Origin: Sphingomonas sp. BAUL-RG-20F-R05-02
GTDB taxonomy: Bacteria > Pseudomonadota > Alphaproteobacteria > Sphingomonadales > Sphingomonadaceae
NCBI RefSeq assembly: GCF_022662305.1
Contig: NZ_JAKNQH010000004.1
Location: forward strand, 124,001 to 188,000
Direction of reading: 5' to 3'
DNA: 64,000 nt
Part shown: positions 37,263 through 48,100 of the stretch, one piece after another
How positions within the stretch are numbered: the stretch's first letter is position 1
Layout of the letters: every line of letters begins with the position of its first letter
The notes under the pieces: generated by a model
The model's input: only the letters and a program-made list of their open reading frames with translations
What the model was told of the DNA's origin: nothing
The model's database searches: none
Position numbers and translations under genes: made by a program

Positions 37263-38092
37263 CCCTTCATTTCCAGCGCGCGGGCGTAAAGTGCCTTGCG
37301 GTCCAGCCCGAGCTTCTTCGCGACCTCACCCGCCGCCTTGGACGCGGGCAGCCGCTCCAGCGCCTCCGCCAGCGCCGCATCGGCATCCTCCGCGCTTGCC
37401 GCTTCCGGCTCCCCCGGAGGCGCGACGACGATGACGATCTCGCCCCGGGGCGGCGCATCGGCGTAGCGCGCGGCGAGCGCGGACAGCGAATCGGTGACCG
37501 CTTCCTCGAACTTCTTGGTGATTTCGCGCGCCACCGCCGCGTCGCGGTTCCCGAGACCCTCCGCCAGCGCCGCCAGCGTGATCGCGAGGCGTGGCCCCGA
37601 TTCGTACAGCACCAACGTCGCGCGGATCGCCGCCACTTCCGCGATGGCGGCGGCGCGGGCGACCGCCTTGGGCGGCAGGAAGCCGAGAAAGAAGAACCGG
37701 TCGGTCGGCAATCCCGCCAGCGTCAGCGCGGCGATCGCGGCGCACGGGCCGGGGATCGTCACCACCGCATGCCCCGCCGCGCGGGCATCGCGCACCAGTT
37801 TGTAGCCGGGGTCCGAGATCAGCGGCGTGCCAGCGTCCGAAACCAACGCGACCGCCTCCATCCCCATCCGCGCCACCAGACCCGGCCGCACCCCTTCGGC
37901 ATTGTGATCGTGATACGGCGTCATCGGCCGCTTCACGCCGATGTGGCGGAGCAACCCGGCGGTCACGCGTGAGTCCTCGACAGCTATTACGGCTGCGTTG
38001 GCGAGGATGTGCGCGGCACGCGGCGACAGATCACCGAGATTGCCGATCGGGGTGGCTACGATATAGAGGCCGGGTTCGAGTTCAGCGTTCAT
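37259..38092 (-). CDS. rsmI: 16S rRNA (cytidine-1402-2'-O)-methyltransferase
   Basis: The 277-residue tetrapyrrole-methylase-fold enzyme modifies C1402 of 16S rRNA. Motifs: LYIVATPIGNLGDLSPRAAH, VALVSDAGTPLISDPGYKLV and PGPCAAIAALTLAGLPTDRF, with GFLPPKAVARAA. It opens the rsmI-yraN-gshB operon. The ATG at 38092 lies only 11 bp from the divergent lipoprotein gene, so the promoters of each must sit within the other's coding region. Confidence 0.96.
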   Translation of the reverse strand: MNAELEPGLYIVATPIGNLGDLSPRAAHILANAAVIAVEDSRVTAGLLRHIGVKRPMTPYHDHNAEGVRPGLVARMGMEAVALVSDAGTPLISDPGYKLVRDARAAGHAVVTIPGPCAAIAALTLAGLPTDRFFFLGFLPPKAVARAAAIAEVAAIRATLVLYESGPRLAITLAALAEGLGNRDAAVAREITKKFEEAVTDSLSALAARYADAPPRGEIVIVVAPPGEPEAASAEDADAALAEALERLPASKAAGEVAKKLGLDRKALYARALEMKG

Positions 38093-38103
38093 CGGAGGGG
38101 TTC

Positions 38104-39306
38104 ATGACAGACGGGGCAAGGGTACGGCAACCGGGCAAGCGGTTGATCCACGCGATCGTCTCGTGGGGCGTCGTCGGGGGCGCGATGCTGCTGGCCGGCT
38201 GCGACACGGTGGTGCCACGCGGTCCGACCACTCCGAGCCGCCGTCCGCCGCCGCCGCGCCAGCAGCCGGTGCGGATCGAACCCGGCATCCCGGTCGACAC
38301 CGAGCGGCACCGTGTCGCGCTGCTGGTGCCGCTGTCCGGCCCGAACGCAGGCGTTGGCCAGAGCCTCGCCAACGCGACGCAGATGGCGCTGCTCGATTCA
38401 AACAACCAGCGTATCCGCATCACCACCTATGATACCAACCTCGGCGCCGCCGCCGCCGCGCAGCGCGCGATCTCCGAGGGCAACCGGTTGATCCTCGGGC
38501 CGTTGCTCGGCGAAGATGTGCGCGCGGTCACGCCGCTCGCGCATCGTTCCGGCGTGCCGGTGGTCGCCTTCTCGAACGATTCGTCGGCGGCGGGGCAGGG
38601 TGCGTATCTGATGGGCTATGCGCCGGCGCAGTCGATCGCGCGCGTGGTCGAGTACGCCAAGGGGCAGGGCATCACCAGCTTCGCCGGACTGGTGCCGAAC
38701 GGCACCTATGGCGAGCGTGCATCCACCGCGTTCCTGCGCTCGGTGGAAAGCGCCGGTGGGCAGGTCACCTCGCTCCAGACCTATCAGCGTGTGCCCGGCT
38801 CGATCACCGCCGCGATCACCAAGATGGCGAAGGACTCGCCGTATCAGGCGGTGCTGATCGCCGACAACGCCAACACCGCGTCCACCGCCGTGCCGGTGCT
38901 GCGCCGAATGGGGGCGGGGGGCGCGCATGTGCTCGGCACCGAACTCTGGAACACGGACAATTCGATCGCGAGCAAGGCCGCGCTCGACGGTGCGTGGTAT
39001 GCCGCCGTATCGAACGGCCTGTACCGGCAATATGTCGCCAAATACCGCGCCCGGTTCGGGAACGCGCCCTACCGCCTGTCGAGCCTGGGCTATGACGCGG
39101 TGCTGCTGACGATCCGCATTGCGCAGGACTGGCGGATCGGCACGCCGTTCCCCGAGCGGCGGCTGACCGACGCGGGCGGATTCTCTGGCATCGATGGCGC
39201 ATTCCGCTTCGGTCGCGACGGCGTGGCCGAGCGCGCGCTTGAGGTGGAGGAGATCCGCGGGGGCAGCGTCGTCACCGTATCGCCCGCACCGCGCGGCTTC
39301 GAGTGA
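38104..39306 (+). CDS. Penicillin-binding-protein activator (LpoA/YraM-like) lipoprotein
   Basis: The 400-residue protein has a signal with lipobox (SWGVVGGAMLLAGCDTVVP), a Pro/Arg-rich linker, and a periplasmic-binding-type domain (RHRVALLVPLSGPNAGVGQS, LILGPLLGEDVRAVTPLAHR, TSFAGLVPNGTYGERASTAF). In E. coli LpoA activates PBP1A from the outer membrane; this alphaproteobacterial relative keeps the binding-protein half but not the N-terminal helical repeats. It is divergent from rsmI, as in several genomes where yraN, rsmI and yraM are linked. It overlaps the following ATPase gene at the stop. Confidence 0.88.
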   Translation: MTDGARVRQPGKRLIHAIVSWGVVGGAMLLAGCDTVVPRGPTTPSRRPPPPRQQPVRIEPGIPVDTERHRVALLVPLSGPNAGVGQSLANATQMALLDSNNQRIRITTYDTNLGAAAAAQRAISEGNRLILGPLLGEDVRAVTPLAHRSGVPVVAFSNDSSAAGQGAYLMGYAPAQSIARVVEYAKGQGITSFAGLVPNGTYGERASTAFLRSVESAGGQVTSLQTYQRVPGSITAAITKMAKDSPYQAVLIADNANTASTAVPVLRRMGAGGAHVLGTELWNTDNSIASKAALDGAWYAAVSNGLYRQYVAKYRARFGNAPYRLSSLGYDAVLLTIRIAQDWRIGTPFPERRLTDAGGFSGIDGAFRFGRDGVAERALEVEEIRGGSVVTVSPAPRGFE

Positions 39307-40949
39307 TGGCGGACGGCGGCATCTTCATCGGCGCGGACGCGGGCGGCGCCAATCCGCAGACACTTGAGCTGAAGCGCGCCAATCGCCACGGCCTGATCGC
39401 CGGCGCGACCGGTACCGGCAAGACCGTGACGATCCAGGGCATCATCGAAGGCTTCTCGGCCGCCGGAGTGCCGTGCTTCGTGGCGGACGTGAAGGGCGAC
39501 CTCTCCGGCCTCGCCATGGCCGGGTCGTCGCAGGCCAAGACCCACGACGCCTTCGCGGCGCGCGCCAAGGCGATCGGCGACGACACCTGGACCTATGGCG
39601 ACAACCCGGTGCAATTCTGGGATCTGTACGGCGAGCAGGGCCACCCGATCCGCACCACCATCTCCGAGATGGGGCCGTTGCTGCTCGCCCGGCTGATGGA
39701 CCTGAACGCGGTGCAGGAGGGGGTGCTGACCATCGCCTTCCACGTCGCCGACAAGGAAGGGCTGCTGCTGCTCGATCTCGACGATCTCCAGTCGATGCTG
39801 AGCTATTGCGCCACCCGTGCCGATGAGCTGACCACCGCCTACGGCAACGTCTCCAAGCAATCGATCGGCGCGATCCAGCGCGCCCTGCTGCAATTGCGCT
39901 CACAGGGAGCGGAGAACTTCTTCGGCGAGCCGGCCCTGGCGATGGCCGATTTCATCGCACTCGACGACAAGGGGCGGGGCGTCGTAAACATCCTCGCCGC
40001 CGACAAATTGATGCAGAGCCCGAAGCTCTACGCCACCTTCCTGTTATGGCTGATGAGTGAGCTGTTCGAGCATCTTCCCGAAGTCGGCGATCCCGACAAG
40101 CCGGTGCTGTGCTTCTTCTTCGACGAAGCGCATCTGCTGTTCGACAACGCGCCGAAAGCCTTGCTGGAGAAGATCGAGCAGGTCGTCCGCCTGATCCGAT
40201 CCAAGGGCGTTGGCGTCTATTTCATCACACAGAACCCAATCGACGTGCCCGACACGGTCGCGGGGCAGCTCGGCAACCGCGTGCAACACGCGCTGCGCGC
40301 GTTCACCCCGCGCGATCAGGCGGCGGTCAAAGCGGCGGCGACCACGTTCCGCGCCAATCCGGGCGTCGATGTCGAAAGCGCGATCACCGAACTGAAGGTG
40401 GGCGAGGCGCTCGTCTCGCTGCTGCTGCCGGACGGTGCGCCCGCACCGGTGCAACGCACGCTCATCAAGCCGCCCGCCTCGCGCGTCGGGCCGATCACGC
40501 CGGCCGAGCGGAAAGTGTTGATCGAGACGGATGCGATCGGCGCGAAATACGACACGCTGGTCAACCGCGAATCGTGTGAGGAAATCCTCGCCGCCAAATC
40601 GCAGGAGGCCAGCGCCGCCGCCGCCGAAGCCAGTGCCAAGGATGCCGCCGACAAGGCCGCCGCCGCACAGGCCAAGGACGACGCGCGCGCCGCCAAGGAC
40701 GCCGAACGCGCGAAGATCGCCGCCGATCGCGCCACCGCAGCGCAGGCGAAGGCCGCCGCCAACAGCCCGTGGGCGAAGATCGCCACCACTGCCGCCCGCA
40801 CCGCAACATCTACGATCACGCGGCAGGTCGCCAATCAGGTCGCCAAGGAGGTGTTCGGCACCGGCTCCCGGCGTGGGTCGAGCGCGGGCGGTGATATCCT
40901 CGGCGGGATTGTGCGCGGCGTGTTGGGCGGGATCTTCAAGGGGCGATAG
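39306..40949 (+). CDS. HerA-like ATPase (DUF853)
   Basis: The 547-residue ATPase has Walker A in AGATGTGKTVTIQGIIEG, Walker B in CFFFDEAHLLFDN, an Arg finger region and QNPIDVPDTVAGQLGNRVQH, which mark the DUF853 subgroup of HerA/FtsK-type motors. The last 130 residues are an Ala/Lys/Asp-rich coiled coil ending in a Gly-rich tail (GGIVRGVLGGIFKGR). The substrate is unknown; HerA works with nucleases in archaea, but there is no nuclease next door. ATG 39306 overlaps the stop of the lipoprotein gene. Confidence 0.88.
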   Translation: MADGGIFIGADAGGANPQTLELKRANRHGLIAGATGTGKTVTIQGIIEGFSAAGVPCFVADVKGDLSGLAMAGSSQAKTHDAFAARAKAIGDDTWTYGDNPVQFWDLYGEQGHPIRTTISEMGPLLLARLMDLNAVQEGVLTIAFHVADKEGLLLLDLDDLQSMLSYCATRADELTTAYGNVSKQSIGAIQRALLQLRSQGAENFFGEPALAMADFIALDDKGRGVVNILAADKLMQSPKLYATFLLWLMSELFEHLPEVGDPDKPVLCFFFDEAHLLFDNAPKALLEKIEQVVRLIRSKGVGVYFITQNPIDVPDTVAGQLGNRVQHALRAFTPRDQAAVKAAATTFRANPGVDVESAITELKVGEALVSLLLPDGAPAPVQRTLIKPPASRVGPITPAERKVLIETDAIGAKYDTLVNRESCEEILAAKSQEASAAAAEASAKDAADKAAAAQAKDDARAAKDAERAKIAADRATAAQAKAAANSPWAKIATTAARTATSTITRQVANQVAKEVFGTGSRRGSSAGGDILGGIVRGVLGGIFKGR

Positions 40950-40991
40950 CGCTCCAGCGTCGGCGGACAGAGGCGGCCAACGCGAGCGCCG

Positions 40992-42506
40992 CTACGCCGC
41001 CCGACTCCGCGTGTCGGCAGCATCCGCCGACGTGATCGTCCCGGCCCGTCCGAAGATCGCGGCCGTGCCCCGGCTCGCGTTCTTCGCTTGGTAGAGCGCC
41101 AGGTCCGCATTGTGCAGCAGCGCGCTGGCATCGATCACGTCGCTGTCGAGAAACGCCGCGCCGATCGTGCCCGACACGGGAATAACGGCATCACCATGCG
41201 CGATCGGTAGCCGCAGATCGGCGAGCAGGCGGCGCAGTAGCGACGGCAGGTCCGCCAGCATGGCTTCGTCGGTCACGATCATCACGAACTCGTCGCCGCC
41301 CAACCGCGCGGCAAAGCAGTCCGCGAGATACGGCGCGGTAAGCTGTTCGGCGACGGCCTTCAGCAACACATCACCGGCACGATGGCCGGCGCGATCGTTG
41401 ACCGTCTTGAAGTGGTCGAGATCGATCAACAACAGCGCCAGCGGCAGATCGGTTCGACGCGCGGCGAACATCTGGCGCGCGAGCATGTCGTTGAAGCGTG
41501 CGCGGTTCGCCAACTGCGTAAGGTCGTCGGTGTCCGCGCTGCGGCGGAGTGCTTGCTCGATGCGGTGCCGTTCGGTGATATCCTGGAACACGCCGACCAG
41601 CGCGTGGGGCACGCCGTCGCGCAATTCGACCTCGCCAAGCGTGCGGACGCGACGATCTTGGCCCTGCGCGTTGACGAAATCGGTTTCAAGATCGAGCGGT
41701 TCGCCGGTGGCGATCGTATGGGCAAGCGCTGCCGCGACTTCAGCCCGTGCACGCGGCGGATAGAAGCGCAACGCCGCGTCTAGCGGCGGGGGGCTGCCGG
41801 TGGGCAGGCCGTGAATTCGATAGACCTGCTCCGACCATTCCATGCCCTCGTCGGCGAGCGTCAGCGTCCACGACCCGATATTGGTCATGCGCTCTGCCTG
41901 CCGGAATTGCCGGTGCGTGACGTCCAACTGCCGCAGCAATGTACGGTGTTCGCTTTCGGTCTTCAGCGCGACCGCCAGCGCGGCACGCGTGTTGAGCAGA
42001 GACTCCACCAGTTTAGCGAGCCGGCGCAACATGTCGGCGTCGCCCGGCGACAGCGTGCGTGGCACGGTGTCGATGATACACAGCGTCCCCATGGCGAAGC
42101 TCGCACCGTCATCGCGCCCGCTGCCGACTCGCAGCGGCATGCCGGCGTAGAAGCGCATGTGCGGCGGCCCCTTGACCAACGGATTGTCGGCAAAGCGTGG
42201 GTCTTCGGTCGCGTCCGGCACGACCATGAGATCGTCGCGCAGGATGGCATACGAACAGAACGCCTGCCCGCGCGGCGTCTCGCAGGCGTGAAGGCCGCTT
42301 TTCGCCTTGAACCACTGGCGATGCTCATCGATCAGCGACACAAGGGCGATCTTGCAACCGAAGCTGCGTCGCGCGATTTCGACAATGGTATCGAACTCAT
42401 GCTCGGGCGGCGTATCGAGAATGTCCAGATCGGCGAGGGTCGAGAGGCGTGCCGCCTCGATCTCGTAAGGCAATCCGATCTTTTCCACAGCGCGCCCGAC
42501 CATCAC
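40992..42506 (-). CDS. Diguanylate cyclase with GAF and PAS sensors
   Basis: The 504-residue soluble protein has a GAF domain (about 25-160, DTPPEHEFDTIVEIARRSFG), a PAS_3 domain (about 195-310, with EWSEQVYRIHGL) and a GGDEF domain (about 335-490) with intact FAARLGGDEFVMIV, so it should make c-di-GMP. No RxxD inhibitory site is visible before GGDEF, as in the other GGDEF protein of this window. No EAL domain is present. There is no membrane segment, so the signal is cytoplasmic. It is convergent with the HerA-like gene. Confidence 0.9.
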   Translation of the reverse strand: MMVGRAVEKIGLPYEIEAARLSTLADLDILDTPPEHEFDTIVEIARRSFGCKIALVSLIDEHRQWFKAKSGLHACETPRGQAFCSYAILRDDLMVVPDATEDPRFADNPLVKGPPHMRFYAGMPLRVGSGRDDGASFAMGTLCIIDTVPRTLSPGDADMLRRLAKLVESLLNTRAALAVALKTESEHRTLLRQLDVTHRQFRQAERMTNIGSWTLTLADEGMEWSEQVYRIHGLPTGSPPPLDAALRFYPPRARAEVAAALAHTIATGEPLDLETDFVNAQGQDRRVRTLGEVELRDGVPHALVGVFQDITERHRIEQALRRSADTDDLTQLANRARFNDMLARQMFAARRTDLPLALLLIDLDHFKTVNDRAGHRAGDVLLKAVAEQLTAPYLADCFAARLGGDEFVMIVTDEAMLADLPSLLRRLLADLRLPIAHGDAVIPVSGTIGAAFLDSDVIDASALLHNADLALYQAKNASRGTAAIFGRAGTITSADAADTRSRAA

Positions 42507-42536
42507 ATCGGTCTAGCGAATTTAGGTTAAGAGAAT

Positions 42537-42575
42537 GCTGCCGCCCGGCTCCGTAGCATGTCGCCGGGCGGCAGC
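42537..42575 (-). terminator. Rho-independent terminator of the TonB receptor gene
   Basis: A perfect 13-bp stem (GCTGCCGCCCGGC with GCCGGGCGGCAGC) with a 13-base loop follows the receptor's stop within 6 bp; the minus strand then reads ATTCTCTTAAC, a T-rich tract. Confidence 0.85.
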
Positions 42576-42580
42576 AGCTT

Positions 42581-45013
42581 TCAAAAGTCGATCGCGATCG
42601 TGCCGAACACCTGGCGTGGCGCGACCGGGAACGCGTTGTAGGTGTTGGTCGCCGAGCCGATGCTGATCGTCGACGCGCCCTTCTGGTCGGTGATGTTGGT
42701 GACGTTGAGGCTTAGGTTGAGTTTGCGCGCAACCATGCCGTCACCCAGTGGCACCGCCACCCCGATCCGCCCGGCCAGCGTGAAATAACCCGGCACCGAC
42801 AGATCGTTGGTAAAGGTCGCATAGCGCTTGCCGAGGTAATCGCCGATCAACTGCACGTCGAACGCACCGTAATTGGCCGACACGACCGTCTTGTTGAGCC
42901 ACATCGGCGAACCCGGCACCTGCTTGCCTGCGGTCGGCACCACCACCGCCGGTACGCCGGTCGAGTAGTTCTGCTGATATTTCGAATCGTTGTACGATGC
43001 CGCATCGTAGATCGAGAAGTGCGGCCCGAACCGCAGCGTGGCGGCGAAATCGATGCCGTCGGTCTTCACGCTGCCGACGTTCTGGATGATCGCCGCCCCA
43101 CTGATGATCGAGGTGATGACTGTCGTCGGGCTGAGCGCGAGCAGGCGGTTGCTGAAATCGACGTGATAATAGCTGACCTGCCCCTCGAATGCGGTGAGCG
43201 GGCCGGCGCCGGTGATCGGGTAGTGCACCCGCGCGCCGCCCTCGTAGGTCCAGCTCGTCTCGGGCTTCACGTTGGCCTTGAACGCTTCGAACACCGGCTG
43301 GCTGCCGAGCGCGAACGGCGATAGGCCGGTGGCGGCGCTGGTCGGGAACTGGCGGATGTTCTGCTGCGCGTTGGCGAACAGCTGGGCGTTGCCATCGACA
43401 TCCCAGGTCGCGCCGATCTCGGGCAGGAACGCCTTGTCCGTGTTGAGCTTGCCGACCGGCAGCGCGGTCGAGTTCGAGAACGAGCCCGGGATCGGCTGCA
43501 CCGGCACCGCCTGCGTCGCCTTCTGGAACGTGCTTTTGAAGCCGGCGAGGATCGTCACGCTCGGCAGGATGCGCCACGTGTCCTGCAGGTGGGTCTGGAT
43601 CTCGTCGACGCGGATCTCGCTGCCATATTGGGTGATGAGCGGTGCTGCCTCATCACGCGGGCGGGTGTAGGGCGAGGACGGGTTGTTGACGTCGAGCGCG
43701 TACCAGCGGCGGTAGGCCGATGAACTCTGATGCTCGTACCAGCCGCCAAGCTCGATCTCGTGGTTGCCGAACGTGCCGCGCAACGTTGAGATGCCGCCCT
43801 CGCGGTCGATCCGGTATTCGGTGGTGCGCGAGGCGAGGCCGGAGCCGCCGAAGATCGTGGTCAGTCGTGCGATGTTCGCCGTCGAGGTCGGGCTGCTGCC
43901 GGCAACGCCGGGGTAATAGAAGGAGAACAGCCCCGGCAGACCGGCGACGTCGATCGGCCCCGCCACTACGCCGACGCCATCGTTATGATGGTAATAGCCT
44001 TGGTTCGACCATTCGATGTTGCTCGACACGTGCCAGTCGTATTTCACGTAACCGAGGTAATCGGTGCGCTGTGCGTCGCTGTAATAGTTGCGGTAATTGT
44101 CCGCCGCCGCCTTGTACGCGCCGGAGGCGAGATAGGTCTGCATGCCGGCGAAGTTCGGATAGAAGAACGGCCGCGCATAGGGCACCTTGCCCGGCGTCTC
44201 GCCCTTGCTGATGTTGATGACGGTGGCGTCCTCGTTCGGCTCGGTCTTGTCCGAATAGGCACCGTAGATGGTCAGCTTGCCGGTGGCATCGTCATGCACG
44301 AACTTGCCATTGGCCTGATAGCCGCCCTGATGGCCGTTGAAGTCCCACGCGCGCGAATCCTGCCGCACGCCGGACAGATAGAAGCCGTTGCCGCCGCCGA
44401 GATCGCCCGAATCGACGCGCACGAAGGTGCGGTAGGTGTTGTAGCTGCCGAACGTCTGCGCGATCGTGCCGCCGCGCTCGACCTTGGGGTCACTGGAGAA
44501 GGTGTCGATCGTGCCGCCGAGGTTGCTGGTCGAGGCGGTGCCGAGATCGCCCGCGCCGCTGGCGAGCGTGACGCGGCCGACATTCTCCGAGATAATCGCG
44601 CGCTGCGGCGACAGGCCGTTGTAATTGCCGTAGGTCTGGTCGCCCAAGGGGATGCCGTCGAGCGTGTAGCCGAGCTGCTGCGCGTTGAAGCCGTGGATGA
44701 ACAGTGAGATGTTCTGTTCGTTGTTGCCCCACGGATCGGCGGTGAGGAAGGTGACGCCGGGCAGCGTCTGGATCGCCTTGAGCGGGTTGATGCCGGGCAG
44801 CTCCTTCTGGATCTGCGTGCCGTCGAGCTCCACCACCGAGCGGGTGCGGCGGCCGGTGACGACGATCTGGCCTTCGCCGCCGTCGGGTGTGGCCGCACCC
44901 TCGGCGGGCGCGACATCCGCCGCCGCCGGTGCCGCCGGAACGTCCTCGGCATAAGCGGCAACCGGCAGGAGTGCGGTCGCCAGCGCGAGAATCGATACGG
45001 CGTAGCTGTTCAT
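42581..45013 (-). CDS. TonB-dependent outer-membrane receptor
   Basis: The 810-residue receptor has a signal peptide (MNSYAVSILALATALLPVAA), a TonB-box-like QIVVTGRR, a plug domain (IQKELPGINPLKAIQTLPGV, then FIHGFNAQQLGYTLDGIPLG) and a 22-strand barrel ending in a final aromatic residue (FGTIAIDF). The plug's long Gly/Asn-rich loops and no Fur box in front make iron uptake uncertain; the substrate could be a siderophore, a sugar or another large molecule. It is monocistronic with a clear terminator. No extra signalling domain is present. Confidence 0.92.
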   Translation of the reverse strand: MNSYAVSILALATALLPVAAYAEDVPAAPAAADVAPAEGAATPDGGEGQIVVTGRRTRSVVELDGTQIQKELPGINPLKAIQTLPGVTFLTADPWGNNEQNISLFIHGFNAQQLGYTLDGIPLGDQTYGNYNGLSPQRAIISENVGRVTLASGAGDLGTASTSNLGGTIDTFSSDPKVERGGTIAQTFGSYNTYRTFVRVDSGDLGGGNGFYLSGVRQDSRAWDFNGHQGGYQANGKFVHDDATGKLTIYGAYSDKTEPNEDATVINISKGETPGKVPYARPFFYPNFAGMQTYLASGAYKAAADNYRNYYSDAQRTDYLGYVKYDWHVSSNIEWSNQGYYHHNDGVGVVAGPIDVAGLPGLFSFYYPGVAGSSPTSTANIARLTTIFGGSGLASRTTEYRIDREGGISTLRGTFGNHEIELGGWYEHQSSSAYRRWYALDVNNPSSPYTRPRDEAAPLITQYGSEIRVDEIQTHLQDTWRILPSVTILAGFKSTFQKATQAVPVQPIPGSFSNSTALPVGKLNTDKAFLPEIGATWDVDGNAQLFANAQQNIRQFPTSAATGLSPFALGSQPVFEAFKANVKPETSWTYEGGARVHYPITGAGPLTAFEGQVSYYHVDFSNRLLALSPTTVITSIISGAAIIQNVGSVKTDGIDFAATLRFGPHFSIYDAASYNDSKYQQNYSTGVPAVVVPTAGKQVPGSPMWLNKTVVSANYGAFDVQLIGDYLGKRYATFTNDLSVPGYFTLAGRIGVAVPLGDGMVARKLNLSLNVTNITDQKGASTISIGSATNTYNAFPVAPRQVFGTIAIDF

Positions 45014-45123
45014 TCGTCGGCCCCTTACGGCATTGCAATCGAGCCGGCGGGTAGGAGCGACGAAAGACGGTACGGCGTCAGCATGGTTTCAGTTCTGTGA
45101 AATTGTGCATCTGCGAACAGGTG

Positions 45124-48100
45124 TCACGTCTTTGCATCAGTCTCGCCCGATGCCATCGCCCCCATCGTGACGTAATCGGTCTTGCCCGTGCCCAGCACCG
45201 GCAGCGCCTCGACCACGCGAATGTCGCGCGGGATCGCCAGTTCCGCCACGCCGTTGGCGCGGCCCCAGCCTTGCAGATCGGCGGCCTTGGCATCCTTCTG
45301 CGTGGTGAACAGCACCAGTTGTTCGCCCTTCTTGGCGTCCGGCCGCGTCACCACCGCATGCGTGGCGTCGGGCCACAGCTTGCCGGCATAGCCCTCCACC
45401 GCCGGCAACGAGATCATCTCGCCGCCGATCTTGGCGAAGCGCTTGGCGCGGCCCTTGATGCTGACGAAACCGGCATCGTCGATCTCGACGATATCGCCGG
45501 TGTCGTGCCAGCCGCCCTCGGGCGGTTGCAGCACGCCGGGCTGTTCGCTCTTGAGATAGCCCGCCATTATGTTGGGCCCGCGGATCGACAGCTTGCCGCC
45601 ACCATCGATGCCCGGCACCGGATCGAGCTTGCTCTGGATGTTGGGGAGCAGCCGGCCGACGCTGCCGGTCTTGAAATGCATCGGCGTGTTGACCGCGATC
45701 ACCGGCGCTGCCTCGGTCGCGCCATAGCCTTCGAGGATGCGCAGGCCGAACTTCTCCATCCACGCCTTGCGCGTCTCGTCCTTCACCCGCTCCGCGCCCG
45801 CGACGACGTAGCGCATGGCGTAGAAATCGTAATTGTGCGCCATCCGCGCGTAGCCTGCCAGAAACGTATCGGTGCCGAACAGGATCGTCGCATTGGCGTC
45901 ATAGGCGAGCGCCGGCACGATCCGGTAATGCAGCGGGTTGGGGTACAGCACCGTCTTCACGCCCGACAGGATCGGCAGCAGCATGCCCCCGGTCAGGCCG
46001 AAGCTGTGGAACACCGGCAGCGCGTTGAGCACGATGTCCGACCCGTTGAAGTCGATCCGCGCGCCGATCTGCGCGCAATTGGCGAGCAGGTTGCGATGCG
46101 TCAGCACCACGCCCTTGGGCAGCCCTTCGGAGCCGCTGGTGAACAGCACGACGGCAGGGTCGGTCGGCGCGATGCGCCGCCGCCGGTGGTTGCGTTCGGC
46201 GAAGTGCGAGGCGATCAGCGCGCGCAGCTTGGCACCCGTGCCGATCCCGGCGGACACGTCCTCCAGATACCGCACCGTCAGCCCCGCCGCGACCAGCCCT
46301 TCGATCACCGCGCCAAGCTTCGCCTGTTCGACGAACGCCCGCGCCGTCACCAGCGTACGCACCTCGGCCGCCGCACACGCCGCCTTCAGGTTGGCGAGCC
46401 CGGCGGTATAGTTGAGCATCGCCGGCACCCGCCCGGTCGCCTGCAATCCGAAGAACGTCACCACCGCCGCCGAAACGTTCGGCAGCAGCACGCCGATATT
46501 CTCGCCCGGCGTCGTCCCCGGCTCCAGCGCGCGGCCAAGCGCGAGGCTGCCCGTCACCAGCCGCGCATAGCTGAGCGGATGGCGCTTCACGTCCTCTACG
46601 ACCGGCTTCTTCGCACCACCCAGATGCCGCGCATCGAGCAGCGCCGCGAACAGCGTCCGGTCAATATGCGAGGTCGCGAAGATCATCCCGCTCATCACGT
46701 CGTAAAGGTGCCGCCCCGTCGCGGCGCGACGCTGGCGTGCGGTCATTTCGCCCTCGATATGGAAGCGACGCGGCGGCAGCACGATCAGGTTGATCTTGGG
46801 GAACAGCCGCAGCCGCACCTTGCCGCGCAGGTACGAGAACGGCGTGAACTGCGCACCGTCGATCCGCACCGGCACGATCGGCGCATCCGCCTTGTCCGCC
46901 ACCATGCCCGGGCCGTCGAACACCTTCATCAGCGCGCCCGTCACGGTGATCCGCCCTTCCGGGAAGATGACGAGCGTATTGCCCTCCTTCACGCTGCGCA
47001 CCATCGCCTTGGCCGACATCGGGTTGGTCGGATCGACCGGAAACGCGCGGAACAGCTTCAGCGCAGGCGCCATCCACCAGCGCTTGGTCACCTCGGTATG
47101 CACCGCGAACACCGGCTTGCCCGGCAGGAACACCGCGAGCAGCAGCCCGTCCAGCCACGAGACGTGATTGACCACCACCACCGCGCGCTCGCCCGGCTGC
47201 GGCATGTTCTCGGCGCCCTGCACGTCGACCCGGTAAAGCAGTTTCAGGAGCCCCCGCACCACCGCCTTGATGACCGTCTCCGGCAGCAGCCAGCACGAGA
47301 TCAACGCCACCGCCAAGGTCGCGAAGCCGAGCGTGCCGATCACGCCGGGAACGCTCGTCCCGCGCATCTGAAGCACCGTCACCACCGCCACCACGCCGAC
47401 GGTGACGACCGCGTTGAGGATGTTGTTGGCGGCGATGATCCGCGAGCGTTCCTCAGGCGGGCTCGCGGTCTGGAGGATCGCGTAGAGCGGCACGATGAAC
47501 ATGCCGCCCGCAAACGAAATGCCGGCAAGGTCGAGCAGCACGTGCCACGCGCCCGCGCTCTGCACGAAGGTCGCCATGCCTGGGTTGGGCGCATGGATCA
47601 CATAGGCCGAGGTCGACAGCCACAGGTCGACCATGAAGCCCGCCATCAGCAGCGCCGATACCGGCACGTACCGCGCCGAAACCTCGCCCGCCAGCAGCCG
47701 GTTTACGAACAGCGAGCCTGCCGCGACCGCGATCGAGAAGGTCAGCAGGAACAACGTCACCACCGGTGCCGCGCCGCCGAGCGTCCCCGTCACCAGCGCC
47801 GGGAACTGCGATACGAGGATCGCGCCTATCGCGAAGAACCAGCTGACGCCGAGGATGCACAGCCACACGCCCTCGCCGTCGTGCGCGGTCTTGAGGATGC
47901 GCCACGTGCTGCGGAACGGATTGCGATCGACGTGCACGTCGCCGCGCACGGGCGGGGCAGGCGGGATCAGCAGACTGGCGCCGAGGCCGCATGCCGCCAG
48001 CCCGGTCGCGATCACGCCCGCTTCCCACGGCGGCACCACGCCGGCCAGCAACTGCCCGCCGAGGATGGCGAGGAACGTGCCCGCTTCGATCACGCCGGTC

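Noticed and set aside
39306..40949. HerA-like ATPase as a sign of a conjugative or defence system
   Set aside because: No nuclease, relaxase or other partner is next to it; the gene lies among housekeeping genes.
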